From: Streptomyces radiopugnans
GTDB lineage: Bacteria > Actinomycetota > Actinomycetes > Streptomycetales > Streptomycetaceae
Length of the DNA: 64,000 nucleotides
Assembly (NCBI RefSeq): GCF_900110735.1
Contig: NZ_FOET01000004.1
Coordinates: forward strand, 372,001-436,000
Reading direction: 5' to 3'
Positions 39,635 to 49,325 of this stretch are shown one piece after another. Position 1 is the stretch's first letter, and every line of letters begins with the position of its first letter. The position numbers were made by a program, and so were the translations under genes. A model generated the notes under the pieces. That model worked only from the letters and a program-made list of their open reading frames with translations. It did not search any database and was not told the origin of the DNA.

Positions 39635-42600
39635 GTGGGCATCCGAACCTGGATCAACTCCTGGCCGGTCTACCGGCAGCTCACCGGTGACGATCCGCTG
39701 GGCCGCGGTGCCGCGGCCCGGAGCGAGTACACCGCGAACCTGACACCGCGGGTGGAGACCGCCGACAGGGTGGTGAAGTCCGTCTGCCCCTACTGCGCGG
39801 TCGGCTGCGGTCAGAACGTCTACGTCGAGGGCGGGAAGGTCACCCAGATCGAGGGCGACCCCGACTCACCGGTCTCGCGGGGACGCCTGTGCCCCAAGGG
39901 CGCGGCCAGCCTCCAGCTGACCACCGGCTCCGCCCGCGCCCAGCACGTCCTGTACCGGCGCCCGCACGGCACCGAGTGGGAGCGGCTGGACCTGGACACG
40001 GCGATGGACATGATCGCCGACCGGGTGATCGAGTCGCGCCGGTCGGGCTGGGAGGAGGAGCACGGCGGCAGGCGGGTGCGGCGCACGATGGGCTTCGCGA
40101 GCCTGGGCGGCGCCACGCTCGACAACGAGGAGAACTACCTGATCAAGAAGCTGTTCACGGCGCTGGGCGCCGTGCAGATCGAGAACCAGGCACGCATTTG
40201 ACACTCCTCCACGGTCCCCAGTCTGGGGACCTCGTTCGGCCGCGGCGGCGCGACCACCTTCCAGCAGGACCTGCAGAACTCGGACTGCATCGTCATCCAG
40301 GGCTCGAACATGGCCGAGTGCCACCCGGTCGGGTTCCAGTGGGTGATGGAGGCCAAGGCCCGGGGCGCGAAGGTGATCCACGTCGATCCGCGGTTCACCC
40401 GCACCAGCGCGCTGGCCGACGTGCACGTGCCGCTGCGCGCGGGCAGTGACATCGCGTTCCTCGGCGCGATCGTCAACCACGTCCTGAGCGAGGAGAAGTA
40501 CTTCCGCGACTACCTGCTGGCGTACACCAACGCGCCGGTGATCCTGCGCGAGGACTTCCGCGACACCGAGGACCTCGACGGCGTCTTCTCCGGGCTGAAC
40601 GCGGAGCACCGCACGTACGACGCGAGCACCTGGCAGTACGAGGGGATGCAGGCGCAGGCGGCCTCGGGTCACCGTGAGCAGAGCTACCCGGACACCGGCG
40701 GAGAGCACGAGGCGTCCTCCGACGAGAGCGTCGACGAGCTCTCCGGGGAGGCCCGCGGCGAGTCCCACGGCTCCGGCGGCGCCGACCTGGGCAGGGGGAA
40801 GCCCCGGCGGGACGAGACGCTCAGCGACCCGCGCTGCGTCTTCCAGGTACTCAAACGGCACTTCGCCCGGTACACGCCGGAGCTGGTCGAGGAGGTCTGC
40901 GGCGTACCGCGCGACACGTTCCTGGAGGTCTGCGAGCTGATCACCGAGAACTCCGGCCGGGACCGCACCACGGCGCTCGCCTACGCCGTCGGCTGGACCC
41001 AGCACACGGTCGGCGTGCAGTACATCCGGACCGCGGCGATCCTCCAGACCCTGCTGGGCAACATCGGGCGCCCGGGCGGCGGAATCCTCGCCCTGCGCGG
41101 GCACGCCTCGATCCAGGGATCGACCGACATCCCGACGCTGTTCAACCTGCTGCCCGGCTACATCCCCATGCCGCACGCCCACACCGGCACCGACCTCGAC
41201 ACGTTCGTCGACGCCGAGGCGGGCAAGCGGGGCTACTGGGGCAACATGCGCGACTACCTGGTGAGCCTGCTCAAGGCGTACTGGGGAGAGGCCGCCACGG
41301 AGGAGAACGACTTCTGCTTCGACTACCTGCCGCGCCTGACCGGCTCGCACGACACCTACACCACCGTGCAGAACCAGATGGACGGGGTCTGCAAGGGCTA
41401 CTTCCTGATGGGCGAGAACCCCTCGGTCGGCTCCGCCAACGGCCGGATGCAGCGCCTGGGCATGGCGAACCTGGACTGGCTGGTGGTGCGTGACCTCTCC
41501 CTGATCGAGAGCGCCACCTGGTGGAAGGACGGCCCCGAGATCGAGTCGGGCGAGTTGCGCACCGAGGACATCCGCACCGAGGTGTTCTTCCTGCCGGCGG
41601 CCTCGCACACCGAGAAGGACGGCAGCTTCACCAACACACAGCGCATGCTCCAGTGGCGCCACAAGGCGGTGGAGCCGTCCGGGGACGCGCGCAGCGACCT
41701 GTGGTTCATGTACCACCTCGGGCGGATCATCCGGAAGAAGCTGGCCGGTTCCACCGACGAGAGGGACCGTCCGGTGCTGGACCTGACCTGGGACTACCCG
41801 GTCCACGGCGACAGCGCCGAACCGGAGGCCGAGGCCGTCCTCGCCGAGATCAACGGCTTCGACGCCGAGGGCGGGCCGCTGTCCTCCTACACCCAGCTCA
41901 AGGGCGACGGCTCGACGGCGTGCGGCTGCTGGATCTACTGCGGCGTCTACGCCGACGGCGTCAACCAGGCGGCGCGCCGCAAACCGGGAGAGCAGCAGAA
42001 CTGGGTGGCCCCGGAGTGGGGCTGGGCCTGGCCCGCCAACCGCCGGATCCTCTACAACCGGGCGTCGGCGGACCCCGGCGGCAGGCCGTGGAGCGAGCGC
42101 AAGGCGCTGGTGTGGTGGGACGAGGAGAAGGGGCAGTGGACCGGGCACGACGTCCCGGACTTCCCGAAGAAGCGGCGCCCGGACCACGTGCCGGCCGAAA
42201 GCGCCGAGGGTCCTGACGCCCTGTCGGGCACCGACGCCTTCGTCATGCAGGCCGACGGCAAGGCCTGGCTGTACGTGCCGACCGGCCTGCTCGACGGACC
42301 GCTGCCGGCGCACTACGAACCGCAGGAGACGCCGTTCACCAACCCGCTCTACCGCCAGCAGCGCAACCCGGTCAGGGTGCTGGGGAAGCCGCACCCGGTC
42401 AACCGGTACCAGCCCAGCGGCGCGGAGCCGGGCTCGGAGGTGTTCCCGTACGTGGCGACCACCTACCGGCTCACCGAGCACCACACCGCGGGCGGCATGT
42501 CGCGGTGGCAGCCGTACCTGTCCGAACTCCAGCCGGAGTTCTTCTGCGAGGTCTCGCCGGAACTGGCGGCCGAACGGGGACTGGAGCACATGGGCTGGGC

Positions 42601-42919
42601 CACGGTGGTCAGCGCCCGTGCCGCGATCGAGGCCCGGGTGATGGTGACCGACCGGATGTCGCCGATCACCGTGCAGGGCCGGACCCTGCACCAGGTCGGA
42701 CTCCCCTACCACTGGGGCTCCAACGGCTACTCGCGCGGGGACTCGGCCAACGAGCTGCTCCACGTGTCGCTGGACCCGAACGTGCACATCCAGGAGACCA
42801 AGGCGCTGGCGTGCGACATCCGGCCGGGTCGGCGGCCGCGCGGGCCGGAGCTCCTGGACCTGGTGCGCGAGTACCGGGTGCGGTCGGGGATCACCGAGCA
42901 CACGGGCCGGGACATGTGA
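39635..42919 (+). CDS. Selenocysteine-containing formate dehydrogenase, catalytic (alpha) subunit
   Basis: A molybdopterin oxidoreductase of 1094 residues counting one Sec. It oxidises formate to CO2, taking electrons through its own [4Fe-4S] cluster (CPYCAVGCGQ...LCPKGA, about 50-95). The in-frame TGA at 40199-40201 falls in NQARI-U-HSSTVPSLG, exactly the metal-ligating Sec site of bacterial FDHs, with FQQDLQNSDCIVIQG following as in relatives. A SECIS-like hairpin begins 11 nt after the TGA, and selA, selB, selD and tRNA-Sec lie within 10 kb. No N-terminal twin-arginine signal is present (MGIRTWINSWPVYRQL). GTG start with gagga 8 nt upstream. Automated callers would split it in two. Confidence 0.96.
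40199..40231 (+). promoter_or_regulatory. Selenocysteine UGA codon and SECIS element
   Basis: The Sec codon TGA (40199-40201) is followed after 11 nt by a hairpin with perfect 8-bp stem ggtcccca/tggggacc (40213-40220, 40224-40231) and loop GTC. The spacing equals that of the E. coli fdhF element, whose apical stem-loop binds SelB. Confidence 0.88.
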
Positions 42920-42929
42920 CGGCCCGCCA

Positions 42930-42970
42930 CGGGCGCGGGCGGCACGTGCGCTGCGTGCCGCCCGCGCCCG
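42930..42970. terminator. Bidirectional terminator between formate dehydrogenase and selD
   Basis: Perfect 17-bp arms (42930-42946 and 42954-42970) with a 7-nt loop lie between the converging alpha-subunit and selD genes. Confidence 0.8.
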
Positions 42971-42997
42971 GTCCGGCCGTGCTTCGGCGGCTTCCCG

Positions 42998-44053
42998 TCA
43001 GCGGATCACCAGCGCGTGCTCGCCGGCCGCGGTCAGCTCGCCGATCACGGGCGCACCGGGGACCTCCCCCGCCACCAGCAGACCGCCGGAGGTCTGGGCG
43101 TCGGCCAGCAGCAGCCGGGTGTGCTCGTCCGCGGAGCCGAAGTCGGTGTGCGGGGCGACCCAGTCGAGGTTGCGGCGGGTGCCGCCGCTGACGTAGCCGT
43201 CGCGGACCGCCTCCCGTGCTCCGTCCAGGTAGGGGACGGCCGATGAGTCCACCACGGCGGTCACCCCCGAGGCACGCGCCATCTTGTACAGGTGGCCCAG
43301 CAGCCCGAAACCGGTGACGTCCGTGGCGCACCGCGCTCCCGCCGCCAGGGCCGCCTCCGCGGCGTCCCGGTTGAGGGCCGCCATGGTCTCCACCGCGTGC
43401 ACGAAGAACTCGCCGGTGGCCTTGTGCCGGTTGTTGAGCACGCCCAGGCCCAGCGGCTTGGTCAGCGACAGCGGCACCCCCGGCCGCCCGGTGTCGTTGC
43501 GCAGCAGCCTGTCCGGGTCGGCGATCCCGGTGACGGCCATGCCGTACTTGGGCTCGACGTCGTCGACGCTGTGACCGCCGCCGACGTGGCATCCCGCCTG
43601 CCCGGCGACCTCCAGCCCGCCTCTGAGCACCTCCCGCGCCAGCTCGAACGGCAGCTTCCCGCGCGGCCAGCCCAGCAGGTTGACCGCCACCAGGGGACGG
43701 CCGCCCATGGCGTACACGTCCGACAGCGCGTTGGCGGCGGCGATGCGCCCCCAGTGGTAGGGGTCGTCCACCACGGGGGTGAAGAAGTCGGCGGTGGCGA
43801 CGACGGCGGGCCCGCCCTCCGGCCCGGGCAGGCGTACGGCGGCCGCGTCGTCGCCGGTGTCCAGCCCGACCAGCAGTTCGCCGGCGGGCTCGGCCGCGGG
43901 CCGGATCCCCGTCAGCCCGGCCACGGCGTCCTCGAGTTCGCCGGGCGGGATCTTGCAGGCGCAGCCGCCGCCGTGCGCGTACCGGGTCAGCCGTACGGGC
44001 GCGTCCGCCGCACCGCTGTCCCGGTGGCCGTCCGTCTCGTTCCGGGTGTACAT
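42998..44053 (-). CDS. selD: Selenide, water dikinase (selenophosphate synthetase)
   Basis: The 351-residue SelD makes selenophosphate from selenide and ATP, the selenium donor for tRNA-Sec. The active-site loop HGGGCACKIPPGEL (about 27-40) has Cys and Lys, the Cys version rather than the selenoprotein version. GLDTGDDAAAVRL, TADFFTPVVDDPYHWGRIAAANALSD and CHVGGGHSVDD supply the ATP and Mg2+ sites. A gagagggg lies 6 nt before the ATG. It is divergent from the tRNA-Sec gene and converges on the formate dehydrogenase operon. Confidence 0.96.
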   Translation of the reverse strand: MYTRNETDGHRDSGAADAPVRLTRYAHGGGCACKIPPGELEDAVAGLTGIRPAAEPAGELLVGLDTGDDAAAVRLPGPEGGPAVVATADFFTPVVDDPYHWGRIAAANALSDVYAMGGRPLVAVNLLGWPRGKLPFELAREVLRGGLEVAGQAGCHVGGGHSVDDVEPKYGMAVTGIADPDRLLRNDTGRPGVPLSLTKPLGLGVLNNRHKATGEFFVHAVETMAALNRDAAEAALAAGARCATDVTGFGLLGHLYKMARASGVTAVVDSSAVPYLDGAREAVRDGYVSGGTRRNLDWVAPHTDFGSADEHTRLLLADAQTSGGLLVAGEVPGAPVIGELTAAGEHALVIR

Positions 44054-44136
44054 CGCGGTCCCCTCTCACCGGCCCGTGCCGGGCGTCGCGGCACCGACTG
44101 CCCCGCCGCCACCGGCCGAAACGCCGGAGGAGGAGA

Positions 44137-44166
44137 TTGACTCCCTCCGGGCCCCGGCGTTTGGAT
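44137..44166 (+). promoter_or_regulatory. Probable promoter of the tRNA-Sec gene
   Basis: TTGACT (44137-44142) and TTGGAT (44161-44166) are 18 bp apart and match the streptomycete housekeeping pattern TTGACN and TAGRRT closely. Transcription would begin about 28 nt before the tRNA. Confidence 0.6.
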
Positions 44167-44200
44167 GATCCACGTCAGGGCACGAGTGCCCCGGCGGCAC

Positions 44201-44293
44201 GGAGGCGTAAGGGTGCCTGGTGGCCCTCCCGGTCTTCAAAACCGAGGTGCCCGAGGATCTCGGGCAGGTGGGTTCGATTCCCATCCGCCTCCG
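44201..44293 (+). tRNA. selC: tRNA-Sec (anticodon TCA)
   Basis: The 93-nt gene begins GGAGGCGT and ends CCGCCTCC plus discriminator G; 3' CCA is not encoded (CCG follows). The D arm is AGGG...CCCT, the anticodon loop CTTCAAA has TCA at 44236-44238, the long variable arm has an 8-bp stem TGCCCGAG/CTCGGGCA, and the T loop is TTCGATT. UCA anticodon with a long acceptor and variable arm identifies tRNA-Sec. It reads the UGA in the formate dehydrogenase gene 4 kb away. Confidence 0.95.
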
Positions 44294-44327
44294 CCGGCCG
44301 CCCACCGGGCCGGCGGCCCGCCGCCGC

Positions 44328-44797
44328 TCACCGCGTCCGTGTGCTCTCCCCCGGTTCCGGTCCAGCGGTCGGCCCCGCCTCCTCGCCCGGTGGTTCCTCC
44401 TCGCTCGGCCGGCGTCCCCCGATGTAGGAGCGCGGAAGTGCCGCGTGGGGGAGCGGGACGGCCGGAGCAGCCGGCTCCCCCGACGGACCCGTGCGGTGCC
44501 CCTGCACCGGCCCGTACCGCCGCACCGTCCGCTTCAGCCCGCGCATCGTCGCGATGCCGAGCCTCGGCAGGTCGGCGTCGGTGTCGCGGAAGACCTCGAG
44601 CGCCTGCCAGACGCCCTCCACCGACCGGCCCGTCAGGCCGTCCGCGAAGGGCGCCGGTATGCCGCCGTGCGGGAAGAAGGGGCTCAGCCGCACCCACGGC
44701 TCCTTCGCCGGGAGGTCACGTCGACGATCTCCGCCCCGGGGAACGCCCTGCCCGGCGAGCCGGGCGTACGGCGGCGGCCGCCCACATGGCTCGCCAT
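44328..44797 (-). pseudogene. DUF6939-like protein gene with a single-base frameshift
   Basis: From the ATG at 44797 (GGGAGGGAAG upstream) frame 1 gives MASHVGG... to FPGAEIVDVTSR, then loses homology. The continuation KEPWVRLSPFFPHGGIPAPFADG and RSVEGVWQALEVF... to MRGLKRTVRRYGPVQGHRTG is in another frame ending at 44328. The join lies near 44707-44712, where one extra G in a ccgg run would restore a single frame. The combined product resembles the DUF6939 family of unknown function. It is either a recent pseudogene or a sequencing error. Confidence 0.7.
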
Positions 44798-44906
44798 CGG
44801 AAGGGCTTCCCTCCCGGCGGTACGGACACCGGGCATCCCCCATGCCACTGACACCGGCTCTCCGTGTCCTGTGCCGGACGCCCGCCCGGGAGCGGCTGCG
44901 GCGCCG

Positions 44907-45467
44907 TCAGTCCGGCAGGGCGCCGGCGCCGGGAGGCGTCGCCTGCTCCGGTCCGCTGCCGAGCGCGCCCGCCCGGCGGCGCAGGACGACGGCGGCCGCC
45001 GCGGTGCTCGCCGCGAAGGCGGCCGCCATCACCCAGGGGCGGTTGAGGCGGTGGCCCAGCGCGTGATCCAGCGAGTGGCGCCCCGGGCCGGTGACGCTCA
45101 GGCAGGTGGCGACGAACCCCAGGAAGGCCGGGTACTCGTAGCCGCCCTCGGTGACGAAGAAGCCCGCCGGGGCGTGGACCGACACCGCACCCGTCATGGT
45201 CCCCGCGACCGCCGCTCCCGCGGCCGGCGTGGCCAGGCCCAGGGCCAGCAGCACGCCGCCGCCGGCCTCGGCCAGTCCGGCGGCGAGCGCGCTGGTCCTG
45301 CCGGGAGTGAAGCCCATGTACTCCATCGCCTCCCGGGTGCCCTCCAGGCCGTGCCCGCCGAACCAGCCGAAGAGCTTCTGGGTGCCGTGCGCGAACAGGA
45401 CACCGCCCGTGCCCGCTCTGAGGACGAGCAGTCCCAGGTCGCCGCGGTCGATCGGGGGCATGGGCAT
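44907..45467 (-). CDS. DoxX-family membrane protein
   Basis: A 186-residue protein with four hydrophobic segments and the DoxX signature LLVLRAGTGGVLFAHGTQKLFGWFGG near the N-terminus, then EAGGGVLLALG. DoxX-like proteins are small quinone- or redox-associated membrane proteins, often without firm function. The ATG at 45467 is chosen because gaggtg lies 7 nt upstream; a GTG at 45476 is possible. It lies inside the selenium island but has no known role in it. Confidence 0.88.
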   Translation of the reverse strand: MPMPPIDRGDLGLLVLRAGTGGVLFAHGTQKLFGWFGGHGLEGTREAMEYMGFTPGRTSALAAGLAEAGGGVLLALGLATPAAGAAVAGTMTGAVSVHAPAGFFVTEGGYEYPAFLGFVATCLSVTGPGRHSLDHALGHRLNRPWVMAAAFAASTAAAAVVLRRRAGALGSGPEQATPPGAGALPD

Positions 45468-45567
45468 GAGGATCACCTCTCCGGGGTCGGATCGCCCTCC
45501 CCAGCCTCGCCCCTGCCCTGTCCTCCCACCACTTCCCGGGCCCGTTCGGGGCAGCCGCGGCCCGGGT

Positions 45568-45999
45568 TCACAGCACGGCCCGCCACAGGGCGAGGACGGC
45601 GGCTGCCACCGCGGCGACCACCGAGACGGCCAGGACCAGCAGCAGGAGCAGGATCACCCCCGCCAGGACGCCCGCGAGCGCACGGGTGGCACGGCTGCGC
45701 TCCGAGTGGGCCGGACGGGTGCGTTCCCCGAGCCCGGTGCGCTCCCCGCGCCGTGCGGACCGGCCGCGGTCGCCGTGCTCGTCGCACACCGCGACGGCCA
45801 GGGCCGCGAGGTAGCGCAGCCGCTCCGGGGGGAGCGGCTCGACCAGTTCCGGGCCCAGCTGCCGTTCGACCGCCACGACACGGGGGTCGCCGTCGTTGAT
45901 GAGCCCGCGCGCACGCGTACCGGTTCTTCCGCCGATGGCGTCGCCCGGCCGGTGGTCGGACCGGTCGCCGGGCTGGTGGTCGGGCTGGTGGTCGGACAT
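45568..45999 (-). CDS. Small tail-anchored membrane protein, unknown function
   Basis: The 143-residue protein opens with short imperfect repeats (DHQPDHQPGDRSDHRPGD), has a conserved-looking middle (VVAVERQLGPELVEPLPPERLRYLAALAVAV), an Arg/Glu-rich stretch, and a single C-terminal hydrophobic helix of about 30 residues. gaggaggggg lies 7 nt before the ATG. It follows selB on the same strand with a 120-bp gap. I do not recognise a family; the topology suggests a membrane-anchored cytoplasmic domain. Confidence 0.65.
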   Translation of the reverse strand: MSDHQPDHQPGDRSDHRPGDAIGGRTGTRARGLINDGDPRVVAVERQLGPELVEPLPPERLRYLAALAVAVCDEHGDRGRSARRGERTGLGERTRPAHSERSRATRALAGVLAGVILLLLLVLAVSVVAAVAAAVLALWRAVL

Positions 46000-46119
46000 C
46001 GGCAAGCCCCCTCCTCGCACTGATGCTTCGCGCAGGGAGCGTAGTGGGCCGGTGCGGCCGGCGGGACGGTGCGTTCCGCTCCTCTCCCGCCGGCGCACCG
46101 GGTGCCGCCGCCCGGTGCG

Positions 46120-47937
46120 TCAGCCGCCCGGTGCGCCGGCCGCCCGGCCGGCCGGAGGTCCGCAGCGCCGCCGGGTGTTGTCCAGGCGGACCGTCAGACC
46201 GCGTGCGTCCAGGTGCTCCAGCAGGGGGATCACGACCCGGCGCGTGGTGTCCAGGGCGCGGCGCGCCTCGCTGGTGGTGAAGGGCTGCTCCAGCCGGGCC
46301 AGCAGTCCGGCGGCCCGGGTGTCGGCGCCCGGCAGCAGCACGATCCCGTCGCCGACCCGGAGCAGCTCGCCCGCGGCGACGGCGGCGGCGACCGCGTCGG
46401 GGGTGAGGCCGAGTTCCGCCAGCCGGTGCGCCTCCGGGGCGCGGAAGGGTGCGGTGCCCAGCTCGGCGCGCACGGCGTCCACCGCCTTGCGCACCCGGGG
46501 CGGCAACCGGGGGCTTGCGGCGCTGCCGTAGATCCGGCCGTCGCGGTACTCCAGGGGCGGCCGGGGCGCGGCGTCCACCAGGGCCCGGACGAGGGCGCGT
46601 TCGGGCAGGCCGAGGGCACGGCGGGCGGCCTCGGCGGGCAGCCCCGGGTCCATCGGCTGCCGGGCCGCGTGCTCCTCCACCGCCCGCACCAGCGCGCGCC
46701 GCAGTCCGGCCCAGTGGCCGGGGTCGGCGAGCCAGTCCCCGGCGACGGGTCCGTACGGGGGGCGCACCCCCATCGCCAGCAGTTCGGCGCCCCGTACCAG
46801 CCCCCGGCGCCGCACCTGGGCCGCGCCGTCGGGTGCGCCGGTGGCCGTCTCCAGCTCGCGGGCCCTGGCCCGCCCCGCGCCGCGCCGCTCCAGCCGGGGC
46901 GGGCGGACGTCGAGCACGGTGATCCCGGCGGGGATCCGGTGCCTTCCGGGGTCCCGCAGCAGCGCCGCGTCGCCCACCCGCAGCGGCAGCGGGCGCTCCA
47001 GGGTCAGGCGGGCGGTCTCCGTCCCCAGCGGCCGTACGGCGGCGGGGACGGCGGCGGAGCCGGCGTGCAGCACCAGGTGCCGGGGCAGTTCGGCCGCCGG
47101 GTCGCCGTGCAGCCGTACGTCCAGCAGGCCGGTGGCGAGCCAGCGGCCCGGGGTGAGCAGGGCCTCGCCGCGCCGCAGCGCGTCGGCCCCGGCGCCGTGC
47201 ACGTTGACCGCGACGCGGGCGGCCGCGCCCACCTCCTCGCGGTCCTCCTTGAGGGACTGCAGTCCGCGTACACGGACCACCGCCCGGCCGTCGGAGGCGA
47301 GGGCGAGGCGGTCGCCGGTGCGGATCGTGCCCGCGGCGAGGGTGCCGGTCACCACGGTGCCGCGGCCGCGCACGGTGAAGGAGCGGTCCACCCACAGGCG
47401 TACGTCGGCGGCCCGGTCGGGCTCGGGCAGCGCGGCGGTCAGCCGGACCAGGGCGGCGCGCAGCTCGTCCAGTCCCGCGCCGGTGACGGCGCTGACGGGC
47501 ACGGCCTCGACCTTGCCCAGTGAGGTCTCGGCGATCCTGGCGAGCGCGTCGTCGCGGACCGGGCCGGGGTCGGCGAGATCGGCGCGGGTGACGGCGAGTA
47601 CGCCGTGCCGCACCCGCAGCGCGTCCAGGACGGCGAGGTGCTCCTCGGACTGCGGCTGCCAGCCCTGGTCGGCGGCGACGGCGATCAGGACGGCGGGCAC
47701 CGGCCCGACTCCGGCCAGCATGTTGCCGACCAGTTTCTCGTGGCCGGGCACGTCGACGAAGGCGACCTGTCCGGCGCCGGGCAGGGAGGTCCACACGAAG
47801 CCCAGGTCGAGGGTGAGGCCGCGGCGGCGCTCCTCCTCCCAGCGGTCGGGCTCCATGCCGGTCAGCGCGCGTACGAGGGTCGACTTGCCGTGGTCGACGT
47901 GGCCGGCGGTGGCGATGACGTGCACGTCCCCGCTCAC
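46120..47937 (-). CDS. selB: Selenocysteine-specific elongation factor
   Basis: A 605-residue SelB. The GTPase domain has ATAGHVDHGKSTL (P-loop, about 8-20), VDVPGHEKLVGNML (switch II), and TRAD in place of NKxD. EF-Tu-like domains 2 and 3 follow (DRSFTVRGRGTVVTGTL), and the C-terminal third forms winged helices that bind the SECIS hairpin (PFTTSEARRALDTTRRVVIPLLEHLD). It carries Sec-tRNA-Sec to ribosomes at the UGA. The GTG at 47937 overlaps the selA stop by 4 nt, so it is translated from the selA message. Confidence 0.96.
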   Translation of the reverse strand: MSGDVHVIATAGHVDHGKSTLVRALTGMEPDRWEEERRRGLTLDLGFVWTSLPGAGQVAFVDVPGHEKLVGNMLAGVGPVPAVLIAVAADQGWQPQSEEHLAVLDALRVRHGVLAVTRADLADPGPVRDDALARIAETSLGKVEAVPVSAVTGAGLDELRAALVRLTAALPEPDRAADVRLWVDRSFTVRGRGTVVTGTLAAGTIRTGDRLALASDGRAVVRVRGLQSLKEDREEVGAAARVAVNVHGAGADALRRGEALLTPGRWLATGLLDVRLHGDPAAELPRHLVLHAGSAAVPAAVRPLGTETARLTLERPLPLRVGDAALLRDPGRHRIPAGITVLDVRPPRLERRGAGRARARELETATGAPDGAAQVRRRGLVRGAELLAMGVRPPYGPVAGDWLADPGHWAGLRRALVRAVEEHAARQPMDPGLPAEAARRALGLPERALVRALVDAAPRPPLEYRDGRIYGSAASPRLPPRVRKAVDAVRAELGTAPFRAPEAHRLAELGLTPDAVAAAVAAGELLRVGDGIVLLPGADTRAAGLLARLEQPFTTSEARRALDTTRRVVIPLLEHLDARGLTVRLDNTRRRCGPPAGRAAGAPGG

Positions 47938-49325
47938 CCCTCTCCCCGGCCGTTCGCGGCGGTCTTGGCCGCCCGCCGTACGGCCTCCGCCACATCCGCG
48001 TCCCGCTCCGGCGGGACGGTGCGCAGGTCGACCAGGCAGCGCCCGCCCTCCACCCGCCCCAGGACGGCGGGCTCGCCCAGCCGCAGGGGCCCGGCGTACT
48101 CCTCGGGCAGCGCCACCGCCGCGCTGGGCAGGGTGACGCCGGGCGCCCCTCCCCCGCCGACGGCGGCCTCGCTGTCCACGGCTCGGGCGTCGACGTCCGC
48201 GCCGCGCAGTTCGGCGGCGAGGCGGTCGGCGCGTGCCCGCAGGTCCCCGGGGTCGGCGTGGAGCATGGTGCGGACGGGGGTGGCGGGGCCTCGCACCGTG
48301 GCCTCCAGCGCCGCCAGCGTCAGCTTGTCCACCCGCAGCGCGCGGGCCAGCGGGTGGCGGGCCAGGCGCCGCACCAGGCCGGCCCGGCCCAGGAGCAGGC
48401 CGCACTGCGGGCCGCCGAGCAGTTTGTCGCCGCTGGCGGTGACCAGGGACGCGCCCGCGCGCAGCCAGCCGGAGGCGTCCGGCTCGTCCGGAAGCACCGG
48501 TTCGGGGCGCAGCAGCCCGGAGCCGATGTCGGCGACGACGGGGACGCCGGGAGGGCAGAGCCGGGCCAGTTCGGCGACGGAGGCCGATCGGGTGAATCCG
48601 GTGATGCGGAAGTTGGAGGGGTGCACCTTCAGCACGAAACCGGTGTCGGGGCCGATCGCCGCCGCGTAGTCCTCGGCGCGGGTGCGGTTGGTGGTGCCGA
48701 CCTCGCGCAGCCGGGCGCCGGTGGACACCAGCAGGTCGGGCAGGCGGAAGCCGTCGCCGATCTCGACCATCTCGCCCCGGCTGACGACGATCTCCTTCCC
48801 CGCCGCGAGCGCGGTCGCGGCCAGGACGAGGGCGGCGGCGCCGTTGTTGACCACGTGGGCGGCCTCGGCGTGCGGCACCGCCTCGCGCAGGGCGTCCAGG
48901 GCGGAGGCGCCGCGCCGGGAGCGGGCGCCGGTGGCCAGGTCGAGTTCCACGTCGGTGGGGCCGCAGGCGGCGTCCACCGCCTCCCTGGCGGCCGGCGACA
49001 GCGGGGCCCGGCCCAGGTTGGTGTGGAGCAGCACGCCGGTGGCGTTGACCACCGGGCGCAGTCCCCCGGCCGTCGGAGGCAGCGATCCGGCCGCGGCGTC
49101 GGCGACGGACTCCGGGGGGATCTCACCGCTCCGGGCTCGCTCCAGGGCCCGGACGACCGCGGACTTCACCAGGGCGCGCCCCAGGCGCCGGGCGGCCTCG
49201 GTCAACCGGGGGTCGGAAAGCACCACGTCCGTACGGGGGATCCGGCGCAGCACGTCGGCCGGGGGAGCCTTCCCGGTGCGCGTGTCCGCGGCCTGTGCGT
49301 CCGCCGTCGCGGTGTCGCGGTCCAT
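47934..49325 (-). CDS. selA: L-seryl-tRNA(Sec) selenium transferase
   Basis: The 463-residue PLP enzyme converts Ser-tRNA-Sec to Sec-tRNA-Sec using selenophosphate. Its N-terminal tRNA-binding domain precedes the SelA signature RPVVNATGVLLHTNLGRAPL (about 97-116), VVNNGAAALVLA, and the PLP Lys in TASGDKLLGGPQCG. AGGAGG lies 7 nt before the ATG at 49325. It heads a selA-selB unit with 4-nt overlap. Length is typical for a bacterial SelA. Confidence 0.96.
   Translation of the reverse strand: MDRDTATADAQAADTRTGKAPPADVLRRIPRTDVVLSDPRLTEAARRLGRALVKSAVVRALERARSGEIPPESVADAAAGSLPPTAGGLRPVVNATGVLLHTNLGRAPLSPAAREAVDAACGPTDVELDLATGARSRRGASALDALREAVPHAEAAHVVNNGAAALVLAATALAAGKEIVVSRGEMVEIGDGFRLPDLLVSTGARLREVGTTNRTRAEDYAAAIGPDTGFVLKVHPSNFRITGFTRSASVAELARLCPPGVPVVADIGSGLLRPEPVLPDEPDASGWLRAGASLVTASGDKLLGGPQCGLLLGRAGLVRRLARHPLARALRVDKLTLAALEATVRGPATPVRTMLHADPGDLRARADRLAAELRGADVDARAVDSEAAVGGGGAPGVTLPSAAVALPEEYAGPLRLGEPAVLGRVEGGRCLVDLRTVPPERDADVAEAVRRAAKTAANGRGEG

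Noticed and set aside
40199..40201. In-frame stop suggesting a broken formate dehydrogenase gene
   Set aside because: The stop is UGA at the known Sec position, with a SECIS-like hairpin and all sel genes close by.
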